From Nelumbo lutea (Eukaryota > Streptophyta > Magnoliopsida > Proteales > Nelumbonaceae), in NCBI GenBank assembly GCA_022828595.1, contig JAKGHH010000003.1:100153583-100217582 (forward strand): a DNA stretch of 64,000 bases. Direction: 5' to 3'. The notes under the pieces were generated by a model that searched no databases, was not told the DNA's origin, and worked only from the letters and a program-made list of their open reading frames with translations. This document shows positions 1-10,922 of this stretch, piece after piece; the first letter of the stretch is position 1; each line of letters begins with the position of its first letter. Position numbers and translations under genes: made by a program.

Positions 1-200
1 ACTTTCCAGAAAAGGGAGACTTTTCTGGGCTTCTGTACCTCCAGCAGTACTTTGGGCTGTGTGGTCAGAAAGAAATGGAAGGTTGTTTGAACACAAATCC
101 ACTTCTGAAGCCAAGGTCATCAATTCAGCTATAGATGCCATTAGGAGCTGGTTGTCAATACATACTGAATTCAAAGATGTCACTTTTGACTATACTTTTT
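1..200 (+). mobile_element. LINE fragment, zinc-binding RT tail
   Basis: The reading starting near 50 gives WAVWSERNGRLFEHK and an Ile/Trp pattern (AIRSWLSIH). This is the typical C-terminal segment after the zf-RVT region of plant L1-type LINEs. The element is cut by the window edge on one side and abuts Copia sequence on the other. Confidence 0.5.
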
Positions 201-299
201 TGAGAATGGCCTTTTTTGAGGACCTTCTTTTTTGTACAGTTACTCGTTGTACACAGGACCAGTTATTAATACAATTATACTTCACTTTCATTAAAAAAA

Positions 300-1376
300 A
301 TCACCTAGAGCATGGTTTGAGAGATTGTGTAAAGCAAAGACTGTGGGTTACCATCAAAACAGTGCTGATCACACACTATTCTATAGAAAAAATGGAGAGA
401 AGTTATCAGCATTGATTGTATATGTGGATGACATGGTGGTGACAGGAAATGATTCAGTGGAGATCAAAAGACTCAAGGTTCTTGGCCTCAGAGTTTGAGA
501 TAAAGGACTTGGGACCTCTAAGGTACTTCCTAGGAATAGAGGTGGCCAGGTCTAGGGAAGGAGTTTATATTTGCCAAAGGAAGTATGCTTTGTACCTCCT
601 AAAGGAGACAGGAAAATTAGGAAGCAGGCCTATTAAGACTCCCATAGAGCAAAACCATGGATTACAAGAGATGGATGAGGAGCTTTATCCGGACAAGGAA
701 AGATACCAATGACTTGTGGGTTAACTTCTCTTATCTCTCACTAGACCTGATATTGCTTATGATGTCTTGGGAATCACTGTCTAGACCTTTGAAGTTCTAT
801 TGTGATAACCAAGCTGCAATAAACATTGCTAATAACCCTGTCCAGCATGATAGGACCCAACACAGAGATTGACAGGCACTTTGTGGGAGAAAGGATAGTG
901 TCAAGAGAGCTATGCATTCCTTATATGCCATCTTCAAGACAAGTTGATGTCTTCACGAAGGGTTTTGCTAGAACCAGATATGGAGAGCTGATTTGCAGGC
1001 TGGGCATGAAGGACATCCATGGTCAGCTTGAGGGGGAGTGTTGTGGGACTTTAACAAAATGGGCTTCGGCCCATTTATGTTATTAAGTTTTTATGTCTTG
1101 TTGGGCTTTAATGTTTTGTTCTCTTATTAAGTGTAAATGGGCCTGGGCCTTCTTATATCTTTAAGTTTTATTACCTCTTACTAATGGGGTGTAATTTTGA
1201 CAACCCCATGTAATTTTGTTGCCCTAATATAAATAACATTATGAAGGGCTGGAAAGATGCTGCCACCCTATTCCATCAAAACCAGAATTCAAACAATTTC
1301 TAGAGGGAGCTAATTCCACTTTCTTTCTTTCTGTTTTTGGCAGCCATAAATAACATTATGTAAGGGGGCTACTACA
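300..1376 (+). mobile_element. Copia 3' end: RT and RNase H remnants plus 3' LTR
   Basis: A decayed Ty1/Copia pol is visible: the RT box YVDDMVVTGND (about 418-450), [16 protein letters not shown] (about 506-555), and the RNase H end with CDNQAAINIANNPVQHDR and DVFTKGFART. The pieces lie in different frames and part of the RNase H core is missing near 715-780. A purine tract (GAGGGGGAG) precedes an LTR starting TGTTGTGGG at 1039. The LTR end near 1376 is estimated. The whole piece lies upstream of the first visible aldo-keto reductase exon, probably inside an intron. Confidence 0.75.
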
Positions 1377-1775
1377 TCAATTTTGAACAAACTTGAGCTT
1401 AATTGGGTCTAGTAACTTTGGGATCCTTTTCTTGGGCACATTTGAAAGGAACAGGATTCGCTACAAGCAAAAACTCTGCAAACTGTGAAAGCATGAAAAT
1501 CCAGCCATACATCGGGATTTGGGAACATCTTCCCATGATTTTAACATACATGTATGGGAGATATTTCCAATGTGCAGTTGGATGCTATGTGAGCAGAGTT
1601 TCTGCTTGCAGGAGATCCATACTCTATTTGAAATCCTCGAAGGGCTTACTGATTTTTAATCCATCTAGAAACTGTGAATTTGTGCACCTTGATTCAAACG
1701 TAATCTTAAAATATAATTATAATCATAGAATTTATAAGCATGTTTTTGTATCTTATATGTTCATCCATTTTCCAG

Positions 1776-4700
1776 GGAAGTATTCAGAAGGGGAATCCAG
1801 ATATAACCTGTCTAATTCTGTCATAAAAGCAGCTACTAAGGTATAAGAAGATCTTATAATTTTCCAATACCAATTGTTCAAACTATTTTTTAGTCCTACT
1901 ATAACATATGAAAAAGAAGTAACTAGTTCCATACCTATCTGTTTGTTGTATGGGAGTCTGATACTGATTTAGGTTAGAAGAAAAACAGCCTTTTGAGAAG
2001 AAAGGACTGTTTAGAAAGTTGCAAAAATTCAAAAGAAAGTAGCAGAAATCAGAGTTCAAGAGGAGAGAAGAAAAAGAAGAAGGTGGCGGCAACTTGGGTT
2101 CAGAGAGAGAGATTTTCGAACATAATCTCTTCTCTTACTCCCTTAATTCTATTTCATTAAGTTAAACTTTAGTAATTTACAGAGAAGCCCCTAGTTGGGC
2201 AGAAACTTAAAAAGACATAACATAAGAAAGAATAAAGCCCAGATTAAGGCCTATTACAGCAAAGAACATAAAAGATAAAAAAGGATAAACAGCTTATGGG
2301 CCATTTGGCCCATCTTCTCTACAAGGTTGAGGGTCACAGGTTGAAAGAATTATAGTTGACTCTAATCTTATACTACTAATAATATTCAGCTGCCTTTGTG
2401 TGTCTACCAAAGCCTGATGCTGATTCAGGTGAGACAGAAGGCTACAGGTTAGAGAATACAGGCATAATAATAAGAACCAACTGCCTTTGAATTTCCAATT
2501 TTGTCCTATTATAATAATTGAGTTGCACTGACATTGATATTGTTAGAATGGCTTTTAAATTGTCAAAGCTGTTGCTATAAGTACTTTTTTAAAAATTAAG
2601 TTAGTCATTAAATACTGATGATTTTATTAGTTAGCATAAAATTAGTCTTATTTATGAGCTAATTTATCATCATTTCATGTTTGAGTTAACCCCTTGATTA
2701 AATATAGTGGGAACCATTCTCCACTATCTTTTGGCCTTCTCTAAAAGCTCCCTATGTTTTAGAGAGAGAAAGCTCTTTCGTTATTCTATTTACATCAGTT
2801 TTTCTCTTCAAGAAAGAGAAGAATGAGAAAAGAGTATTCCCATTTGGTGAAAGAGAAGAAAGCAGATTTCATCCTCTTTGAGAGAAGAACAAGTTTAGAA
2901 ATCAGCCTATTTTGCGGTATTTTCTATCGATCATATGGCTGTGGTTTTGGGTATCCTCCATCAAGCTTTTGGTGATTCTTGGTTCTTCATTGGTTGGTTT
3001 GAGGGGTTTTGCCATCTGTGATAGGTGAGATCTTTCCTTTGTCTTGCTCATTGAATACACCTTTTATTGGTAATTAGGTTTGTGTATCCAAGAGAAGATT
3101 GCTCTCTTGATATTGGTATTCTCTAGTTGTACTCAAAGAAGTTATAGCCCTTTCAGTGTTTTAAAAGCACAAGGCACCAAAAAAGCACAAGGGGCAATTT
3201 GCTTCCAAGGCACAAAGCGAGGTGTGTGCCTTTTTTGAAGCAAGACACAAAAATACAAAAAATGCCAAAAAATATATAAAACTGTCAAAAAAATAAAAAA
3301 AAAATGAAAAAATGTTAAACATAATATTAATAAAAAAATATAAACTTAAGTTTTAAAATAAACGTTTTAAAAACCTTTTATCTAAATTAAAATACATAAA
3401 CATAACATGTAAATCGTATTCAAATGAAAATTTAAAAATAAAATCAAACATATAAAACGTTTTCAAGCATGTAAAACCCATAATCTCTTCTTTTCCTCAA
3501 TTGCATTACTTCAAGTAGCTAATGTGATGTAAGACATTGCATTCCTGATTCTACGAGCCGCCTTTGTACCATGCCCTTCAAGGCAAGCCCAAACAAGTCC
3601 ATGTTAGGGTCTTAAATTCTTAACTCTCACACAAAAAATAATGATTTTATAATTTTAATAGCCTTTTAAGAAGATATTTTATTAGGATGAATGAATGAAC
3701 AACATTAGCAAAAAGGGCGTGGTCGGGATCAAAGCCACCGGCCTAGCTGCTAGGTTCAGAAAAACAAAAATGTGTAAAAATTTAAAAAAGTGCATGAGCT
3801 GAGGCACAAGGTGCATCAGGCACACGCCCAGGCACACCAGGCGTGCACCTTTTGAAAGTACTGTGCCTAGGACCTAAGCAAGGCACATACCCTAAAATGC
3901 ACCTCACCTGTGCGCCTCCCTTTTAAATCAATGAACCCTTTATTTAAATTAAAGAGTAGAAGTTGTGGTTTTTCTCTCTACATTGGAGGGTTTTCCACAT
4001 AGAAAATCTTAAAGGGCAGTCTAGTGCACAAGGCTCCTGCCAATGCAGGGTCTGGGGAAGGACAGGTGCATGCAGCCTTACCCCTGTACATAGAGAGGCT
4101 GTTTCCAAGATTTGAACCCTGGTCACCCAGGTTGCAATGGAGCAACCCAACCATTACGGCAAGATCCACCCTCTCCACATGTAAAAGTTTGGTGCCCCTT
4201 AATCTTGTTGTTTGCTTCACTGTATAGTAAATCTCTATTACTTAATTAGATAAAATGTATCGCATAGTTAAGACTCCATCAATCGTATAGGTAAAACTCA
4301 TCTCCTAGGTAAGTCTATATTATACCTGCTGCACAATTTTTACCTATTGGGTTTCTCCTTGGTTTATTCATTGAGAAAGGTCAGTTTCCCAAGACTACCT
4401 CCTCGCATGTCTGGTGAAATTGACATAGAAATGATTTGGGATTGTTACATTTCAGTTCTTGGTTTATGGAGTCGCCTTGTTCCTAGTTGTGTTCCTTCAT
4501 CATTTTCTTGGTGCTCCTCTATTGCTAATCATATTCCATTGCTATATAAGTGTATTATATGCTTAATTCTTTTTTTGATCACACCATTTTATTGGTCTCT
4601 GATACTACATTGTGCATGCTGAGTGGCATTTTTTCTACTGTTCTTTTTTTGCAGGCATACCTAGAAATTGCAGAAACATATGGCCTTCCTCCTGTATCTC

Positions 4701-7639
4701 TTGCAATTGGTATGATTGCTTTTCTTTCTATGTAGATATTGATAGGGACTCCCGTTGCTTTAGCAATCACCTTGGTCTCTCTGTTCTACGAAGTCTTCTG
4801 TTTCACTCGCATTTCCAATATATTCAAGATATGGAAATGATTAAATACTTATGCATTTCTTTGTAAGTGAATGCAACATTTGGTAATGTTCTAGGAGCGA
4901 AAAGTAGTTGTTCCTTGAGCATCAGTAAGTGTTTTAATTGAATGTTACCAAACATTACCAAAATGTCCATTGATTTTTCACGAAAGAAATCTAGAAAACT
5001 TCCTCCAAATTTACATACTGGAAAGTTGGCAAGGCTGACTGGCTAAAATTGGAGGGTCCAATATCTGGGGGTGTCAACTAGCTGGGTTTAGTATGTGTTG
5101 GTGTTGGGCTTAAAGCTCAACTCGAAATGACTATACCCCAACCCAAACTTGCCCTGCCCCAACCTATCAGAAAAAAAAAGAAAAGAAAAACTTTCCCTGC
5201 CCCACCATGTGAATAGAATGGGCCTGGATGTCTGAGTGTCAGGTATGAAACATGGCAAGGCCAGGTGAGTTAAAAGCCAAAATTTGGAATAAAATTAGAA
5301 AAAATAAAATAACAGGGAAAGAGATTAGAAACACTTTGATGGGTTGAATAAAATTAAAACACGTTAAATGTTTATGGTATGGCAATCTAGGAATAGTGTT
5401 AGTGTACACCATGGTTTACCTGGTTAACCCGCGTTGTTGTAGACTTTTGTGATTAGATGCGACTAATGGAGGTTCTAGAAACTAAGTTGGCTAGGCATGT
5501 TATTTTCCATTTTTCCTATGGTCATTTTCTGTACTGGACTGATAAATGTTGACATGGCTTTTGGCTAACAGAATTACATAGGGTTTGGCAAGTTTTTTGA
5601 GATCTTCTAGTAGTCCTGACAGTAAAAAGACGCATTGAGCTTTTGTATGAAGGTCTGGGTAGCCTGAAGCTAGTTTGGCTACTGCAAGTTTTTTTGTATT
5701 TTTCTATCTTTTTGCATGAGAATAAAGTGAGAAAAACGCGAAAAGTTCCATTTTGAGCTTCTCGAAATCAGTCTGAAATAGGCTTTTCGCATCTTTTCGA
5801 TGGACCAACTTTTGGTGGCTAAATCTGTTATGAACCAAACAGAAAAAGACTGCGGCGCAATCTGCCCGACTTATAAACAGCCGAAAGACCGTGTGGAAAG
5901 ACACACCAAATGGGGCCATAATAGGTAGGCCTGTAAACGGTATTCGAAACTCCGAATTCGAATCCGAGATTCGGCACAATCGAATCGAATTCGGATTATT
6001 CGAATCGGATATTCTGTTGAATTCGAATACTTTTTTTTTACAGATTAAATTATCAGATTGAATTCGGATATGCATTGATCCGATCCAGTAAATATCCGAA
6101 CCGATTATGTATATAACTAAAAAGAAGTTTAAAAAAATAAAAAACAATTTCAGAAATTAGAATTGAGAAATGACTCATTTCTCAATGAGAACATTCGAAC
6201 GGTCAAACCTTGCCTCTCTCCAGTCTCCATCTCCTTTCAACTTTCAAGTTTCAAAATTCAAACCCTAACCCTAACCCTCCATCCCTCCCTTCGCCGTCGT
6301 TGGATGCCGCTCGAGCAACCACCATCACCGGCCACTGCCTCTCATCCTCCATGATTTCGCTTCTCCTCAGTCCTCTCATCGGTCGTCTCTCATCTTCTCC
6401 TCTATCTCTCACTCTCTCAGTTCACTCACTGACTCAACCTCGCCACCACCCAAGCAACCACCATTATCGGCCACCTCCCTCCATCCTCCACGGCTCTGCC
6501 TCTCCTTTGTCTTTCTCATCACTCATCTCTCATATTCTCTTCTATCTCTCACTCTCTTAGTCCACTCACAGACTCAACGTTGCCGCCGCTCGAGCAACCA
6601 CCATCACCAGCTATTGCCCCCCATCGTTCGCATCTCCGCCTCTCCTCAATCCTCTATCACTCACTCTCTTAGTCCACTCACTAACTCATCATCGCCGGTC
6701 GCCGCCGCCCAAACAACCACCATCACTGATGGCAATGTCAGTGATAGTGATGGTCGAATTCGAATGGAATCAAATATTCGATTTAATAATCGAATTCGAA
6801 TTCGAATTGAAGCATTCAATACCCATCGGATATCGAATCAAATTCGAATATTATTCTTTATAATTGGTTTTGAATTTGAATCTAGCCTGATTCGATTCGA
6901 AATCGATCCATTTACTGGCCTATTAATAGGTAGAACGGATATTGCACAAAGGCCCATTTGTTTTTCGGGTAAGTTGGTCAAGTGGGTAGTTGACCACAAT
7001 TCCCACATTCATATGCTGCTATAATAGTGGGTTTCACAACAGTATGTAAATTTTCTGTAGAATATCAGTTATCCAGCTAACTGATACCCTCCTAGAGGGT
7101 GGGTAAATTGCTTACCCTCCTGTTGATAATGCTCTCACTCTCGCCTCTCTATTTACCCGAGTAAGTTACATTGCACAATAACCTTGAAACTAAATTTATT
7201 TAAACAATTTTTGTTTGGAAAACACTTGTCTGGATAAATTCACTTACCCAGCTAAAATAAAAAGTATAAAACGAATGAGGCAGCTATTATGTAATATTGT
7301 AATCCTCCTGAATATTGTTTTTGTCTGCATTTCTACAAGATGTACTGCCACCAGTTAGATGTTAGATGTGGCGTCCAGTGCTAGTGGCCCATCCTGATGT
7401 TTTAGTAGTTATCTCTTATCTGTCATAATTTCGACTTGTTAATGTATTTTTAACCATTAACCTATTTCATCTATGCAGCCTTTGTACTGAGACACCCTCT
7501 TGTTGCCAGTGCTGTTTTTGGCGCAACCAAGCCATGGCAGCTGAGAGAGGTCCTACATGCTTGCCAGGTGGAGCTGCCTCCAGAAATAGTTAAAGCAATC
7601 GACAAGGTTCATGCCAGGTATCCCAATCCCTGCCCCTGA
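1776..7639 (+). CDS. Aldo-keto reductase (tas/At1g04420-like), 3' exons only
   Basis: Three exons join in frame: 1776-1840, 4655-4709 and 7479-7639 (TGA at 7637-7639), with acceptor AG and donor GT at each border. They give the last 92 residues. The peptide contains RYNLSNSVIKAATK, then YLEIAETYGLPPVSLAIAF, then VASAVFGATKPWQL, and ends in YPNPCP. This is the C-terminal part of the TIM barrel of plant NADP-linked aldo-keto reductases of the tas family, and the GAT segment lies near the cofactor site. The catalytic Asp, Tyr, Lys and His residues lie upstream, outside the window. The first exon begins with two bases completing a codon split by the preceding intron. No preceding exon was found in 1-1775, where that intron holds Copia and LINE debris. 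Introns of 2.8 kb each contain LTRs, hAT elements and a SINE. The family is clear; the exact ortholog and substrate are inference. Confidence 0.88.
1976..2323 (-). mobile_element. Antisense solo LTR, Copia-like
   Basis: The minus-strand reading starts TGTAGAGAAGATGGGCC and carries the GGGCC-rich head also seen in the LTR at 35346-35690, which is of nearly equal length (345 bases). A direct repeat AGGTT flanks it (1971-1975 and 2324-2328) and may be the 5-bp target duplication. No internal domains are attached. Confidence 0.5.
2539..3140 (+). mobile_element. Possible Copia-type solo LTR
   Basis: It starts TGTTAGAATGG, a head common among plant Copia LTRs. It is followed by AT-rich promoter-like sequence, then a purine-rich AGAGAAAG leader region and a unique tail. 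The end is uncertain and no target duplication was found. Confidence 0.3.
3154..3933. mobile_element. hAT-type non-autonomous element (CAGTG ends), complete copy
   Basis: The left end is CAGTGTTTTAAAAGCACAAG. The right end, read on the minus strand, is CATTGATTTAAAAGGGAGGC. The flanks AGCCCTTT and AACCCTTT match at 7 of 8 positions, as expected for a hAT 8-bp target duplication. Both subterminal regions are packed with GGCAC/GTGCC words. Two related partial copies occur at 33438 and 37860. No transposase frame is present. Confidence 0.75.
3998..4185 (-). mobile_element. tRNA-derived SINE (Au-like)
   Basis: On the minus strand it begins GGTGGATCTTGCCGTAATGG and has a B-box GGTTCAAATCT about 45 bases further, followed by a conserved GGGGTAAGGCTGCATGCA body. 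This is the layout of the plant Au SINE. It lies in the aldo-keto reductase intron. Confidence 0.7.
5926..6922. mobile_element. hAT-type MITE with TTCGAAT-filled arms and a repeat-bearing core
   Basis: The ends are TAGGCCTGTAAACGG and, on the opposite strand, TAGGCCAGTAAATGG. The flanks ATAATAGG and TTAATAGG match at 7 of 8 positions. Both arms consist of alternating AATTCG/CGAATT words. The 6.2-6.75 kb core is CT-rich, gene-leader-like and contains tandem units described separately. It lies in the last intron of the aldo-keto reductase. Confidence 0.75.
6310..6730 (+). repeat. Three and a bit tandem units of about 139 bases inside a hAT MITE
   Basis: Units start at 6310, 6449, 6589 and (partial) 6708. 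Each begins with a CAACCACCAT motif and ends with a CACTCTCTyAGTyCACTCAC segment and a GCCGCC-rich tail. The third unit is shortened to about 119 bases. No coding function is evident. Confidence 0.7.
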
Positions 7640-8530
7640 TGGAAGGAAACCCAACAACTCTTTGGGCTCAGTTTGGGAATAGTGCAAATACAGATGTTGT
7701 CATGTTGTATAGTTGTATTTGCACTCTACCCAAATGAGGTCCTAACTTCTCTCCTCAAAATGAACTAGTCCTTCTGTTTCATTCACCTGTGTACATCAGG
7801 AATCCCATTTGGACCAAACCCAATTGGTGAATTAAAGGGAGGAGAGGATCCGTAGCATTACCGTGTCCACCATGGGTAGCAGTCGCTACTCACTACTCAT
7901 TAGTCAGGCAACCAAATCAATGCCAAAAACGACTACTTCTTACAAATGGGGACCGCCTATACGCAACCCATTACCCATCTTAATTTTTCATTGGGAGTGA
8001 GTGGTTGGGCTGTACGATGCTATTGTAAACAGCAACGGTACAGTACAGGGGCAGGAAGCTCACATGACATTTATCAAACAAACAAGATTGATTGGCACTT
8101 GGCGTAATTGGGTCTGTGTTGGAAAGTTTTTGCGCAATTGGGTTTGGGTGGACTTTAGGTTGGGATGCAGATGGAGATGCAGTGCACCCAGTTTTAAATG
8201 TTGCTTCATTTTCATGTTTTTCCAAATTTAATTCATGATGGCTGGGTCCAGTTGTCATGCTATATTCTTTATTTTTGTTGTCGTCCAGCTGGCATATTCT
8301 ATCGGAGGAGATATGATGTGCTCTCGGTATATGACTGCATCTGTGTGTATTCTGTAATGTGCTCTCGGTATATTCTGTGTCATACTATATTCTTTATTTT
8401 TGTTGTCGTCCAGTATAAATCAGATCTGTTGCTGGTTGAGACCTGTTGAGGAGTTGGGATTTCCTGCCAGCAAAACACATTCCAACAACCTACTAACATG
8501 ATCTGGCACTGCACATCTCACCTTGAGATG
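7640..8530. other. 3' flank of the aldo-keto reductase, no gene seen
   Basis: This stretch probably includes the 3' untranslated region. A near-identical 33-base direct repeat (ATATTCTTTATTTTTGTTG with a GTCGTCCAG end) occurs near 8256-8288 and 8381-8412, with a GTGCTCTCGGTATAT pair between. Otherwise I recognise nothing. Confidence 0.35.
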
Positions 8531-8541
8531 TGGGTCCATCA

Positions 8542-8840
8542 TGGTTTTCAAAACTGGACCGGACCAGATGGTCGGACTGGAAAAACCAGGAACCGGTTAC
8601 CTTCATTTTACCCTATAACCGTCTTTTTGGCCAAAAAACCATTGATTTGGTCAGCAAACTGTTGATCCAGGCGGTCGAACCATTTGAACCGTCCAATAGT
8701 TTTTGGTTGTATTTTATTTTTTTATTTTTTATTTCTTTTGTCAGAATGGGCTGTCTGTTTGGTTCAAGCAGTCAGACCGTTCAACCTGGGAACCAGACCC
8801 TTGAATGGTTCATTGTTTGGTTCGGTTTTAAAAATCTTAG
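8542..8840 (+). mobile_element. hAT-like MITE with GGTTTT/AAAACCGG ends, copy 1
   Basis: The left end TGGTTTTCAAAACTGGACC and right end GGTTCGGTTTTAAAAATC are inverted. The interior shares GATTTGGTCAGC, GGCTGTCTGTTTGGT and CCGTTyrACCTGGGAAC blocks with the copy at 54374-54648. Confidence 0.65.
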
Positions 8841-8992
8841 GATCTACCATAAAAGTGTGACCAGCCATGTATGAGATGTTCGGTGTCAGATGATGTTGGA
8901 AGAATGTTGGAATGTATTTTGTTGACAGGTGATCCGGACTCTGCTGAGGGCGGGAATTCAGGTCCAGGCCATTCAACTTTATACCGTTTTAG

Positions 8993-9170
8993 ATGAATTG
9001 GATCTACTCACAGAATGCACATCACACGGACCTCACAATCCCATCCCACCATGCATTAGTAACATCTCCCAATGAATAATAACAGAGTACGGGAAATGTT
9101 TTCAATATATGGTGAGATAGAGCTGTGAGGTCCGTGTGAGATGCGCTCTGTAGATGTGGATTCTTTTTGG
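8993..9170. mobile_element. Foldback MITE
   Basis: The two halves are inverted over about 75 bases each. The left arm has ACACGGACCTCACA and CCCACCATGCATT. The right arm has TGTGAGGTCCGTGTGA and ATATGGTGAGAT. The loop is AT-rich. Confidence 0.65.
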
Positions 9171-9424
9171 ATTCAGGCTTTGGGCTGGGCCCTGGCAAAA
9201 GCTAAGCCCTAACTCAACCCGAACGGACCTTGTCTCACGACTCACGTCACCCCATGATGTAGGAAGCAAACAAAAGTTGTAACTTGTATGTAAAATTGAC
9301 CCTCTGGTGCCAACTTGCTAATGATATGCGTAATGCGCCACTTAAAATTACCTGTTGTTTTTTTAATCCCATGACAATCCAATTGGTAGTTGCCCTAGAA
9401 AGTCAAAACTGCGAGACCGGATCT

Positions 9425-9560
9425 GCCCTCACATTTGGCGCCTCACAGCACATCCTATCATTTATTGGAAATCTCTCGTTCTTATTAATTATTATTTATT
9501 GGAGATGTTATCAATGCACGGTGGATGTACATGTGAGGCGCTCATTTGTGAGTAGATGCC
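9425..9560. mobile_element. Foldback MITE related to the 8993 element
   Basis: The left part contains GGCGCCTCACAGCACATCC and the right part GTACATGTGAGGCGC, flanking ATTTATTGGA and GGAGATGTTATCAATGCA. Similar GGGAGATGTTCyCAATGCA words recur near 1500-1625, 17765-17860 and 21380-21840. Confidence 0.5.
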
Positions 9561-9882
9561 GTCACCAAAACTGCTGTCCATCAATTACCTCGTCAAAGCC
9601 TGATTCCTCTCTCTCTCTCTCAAGTTTTAACAAAAGCATCAATGACCCCAAAGACTCCTAGCCTACCTAGTCTCCTGAATTTCGACTTCCTCCCTGTTAC
9701 TACATGTAAATGTACAATTACAATCTGAACACTTTTTCGGTCAACCTTTTATTCCTCTTTTGAGTGGTTAGGCATCAAATCTGGGATTCTAGACATTCAA
9801 AACTAGGTCAATGTTCAATGTCAATGGCCTTTGACTAAGCAAAATAAATTTCGAGTTTTGAGTGTTAGATTGAGTGCCCAGG

Positions 9883-10631
9883 TGTTACGGTTCAGCACAG
9901 GCTTAGCCTTGCCTACGCTTGGCAGGCTTACGTTAAGGACATTCCCGTTATTTTCGCCTGTAGATTTTTGGGAGAACTGATGTCATCTTCAGGCAGACCA
10001 CCAGAAGCTTAACGTACTCTTTGAGGAGGGGTGGTCGACCTCCTTGGGTGCCTAACCTTGGCACTCCTAGACCTTCATCCCCTTGCGGGGCGGCCCTGGT
10101 TAACGCTAGCATGGCTACCAGGGTTCCTCATGGGCGCACACTTGCTCATGGGGACAGTGTTGGACCGCACTGCGCTACCGGATACTCAAGGGAGGCTTGG
10201 CATGCGGGCCTGGCTCAAGCATGTCCCTTTACCTCGCCAGCCCCTTGCCCACAAGCTGATTGAGCTATCCCGTTGCCCTTAGGCGCACGGGTGTGTTCCG
10301 GCCGCAAGCGGTTGCCTATCATCATGGCACACAGGTGCCTGTCATCATCGGCATACAGGAGGCCCTTCACATCGGTGCCAAGTCACCTTATCGGCGCATG
10401 GTCGCCTTCCATTATGTTGTTCCCCTTTAGCACGTAAGCGCGCCTCCATGGACCGGTCTGAGCCAGGAGAGTGCCTCGGCCATTGGACTTGAGGTCATGA
10501 TCAGTGCTACTGACGTTGGTGGAGCCATCCCATCGGCAACTCCTAGCCTCTAAGCGCAGAAAGGCTTGTCCTGGCCTGCCTTGCAGGACGCTGCAGGGTT
10601 TCTTCCGCTGTAGAACTACCCCCGTGACACA
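9883..10631. mobile_element. GC-rich block, possible solo LTR
   Basis: The segment is much richer in GC than its surroundings. Its limits TGTTACGG and CCGTGACA form short inverted ends of LTR type, with similar CAGG words on both sides. Overlapping open frames (10021-10282 and minus 10643-10383) have no recognisable domain and look compositional. Element class is not determined. Confidence 0.3.
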
Positions 10632-10922
10632 GGGGCCCTCCATTGTGATAATTTCAATGAGTTAGGTAAATCCTATGTTTATCATTATTTTTTTTTATTC
10701 TTTTTATTCAAGTCAATTAGTTCATGACTTAATGCATTCTTAATCCTGGCTTGCCTTGGCCAGGACGCCGCCACAGGTTTCTTCCGCTGTAGAACTACCC
10801 CCGTGACACAGGGGCCCTCCATTGTGATAATTTCAATGAGTTAGGTAAATCCTATGTTTATCATTATTTTTTTTTATTCTTTTTATTCAAGTCAATTCGT
10901 TCATGACTTCATGCATTCTTAA
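10570..10922. repeat. Direct tandem duplication of about 175 bases
   Basis: Unit 1 is 10570-10744 and unit 2 is 10745-10922. They are almost identical, including CTTCCGCTGTAGAACTACCC, a GACACAGGGGCCCTCC block and an AT-rich end. The first 30 bases of the units differ more than the rest. Confidence 0.85.

Larger units (their letters stand above)
5579..6960. mobile_element. MITE copy 1 (shared with 16346-16676), interrupted at its right end
   Basis: The block 5579-5920 is clearly similar to 16346-16676 along its length. Both begin near GTTTGGCAAG and end CACACCAAATGGG, and they share AAATCAGTC and the GCATCTTTTCGA segment. A hAT element sits just after its right end. The extent beyond it is uncertain. 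Confidence 0.55.

Noticed and set aside
1403..1846. 147-residue frame ending in the first aldo-keto reductase exon
   Set aside because: Only the last 21 codons (after the AG at 1775) match the family. The upstream part is intron sequence without similarity.
6255..6290. Telomere-like CCCTAAC triplet
   Set aside because: Only three imperfect units, inside a MITE. The plant telomere unit is CCCTAAA and needs many copies.
6210..6560. 116-residue frame rich in Ser, Pro and Leu
   Set aside because: It lies in the tandem repeat core of a hAT MITE; the composition follows the CT-rich repeat.
10021..10282. Two overlapping 80-residue open frames in the GC-rich block
   Set aside because: Open in several frames because of base composition. 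No recognisable domain, and the block behaves as repeat sequence.
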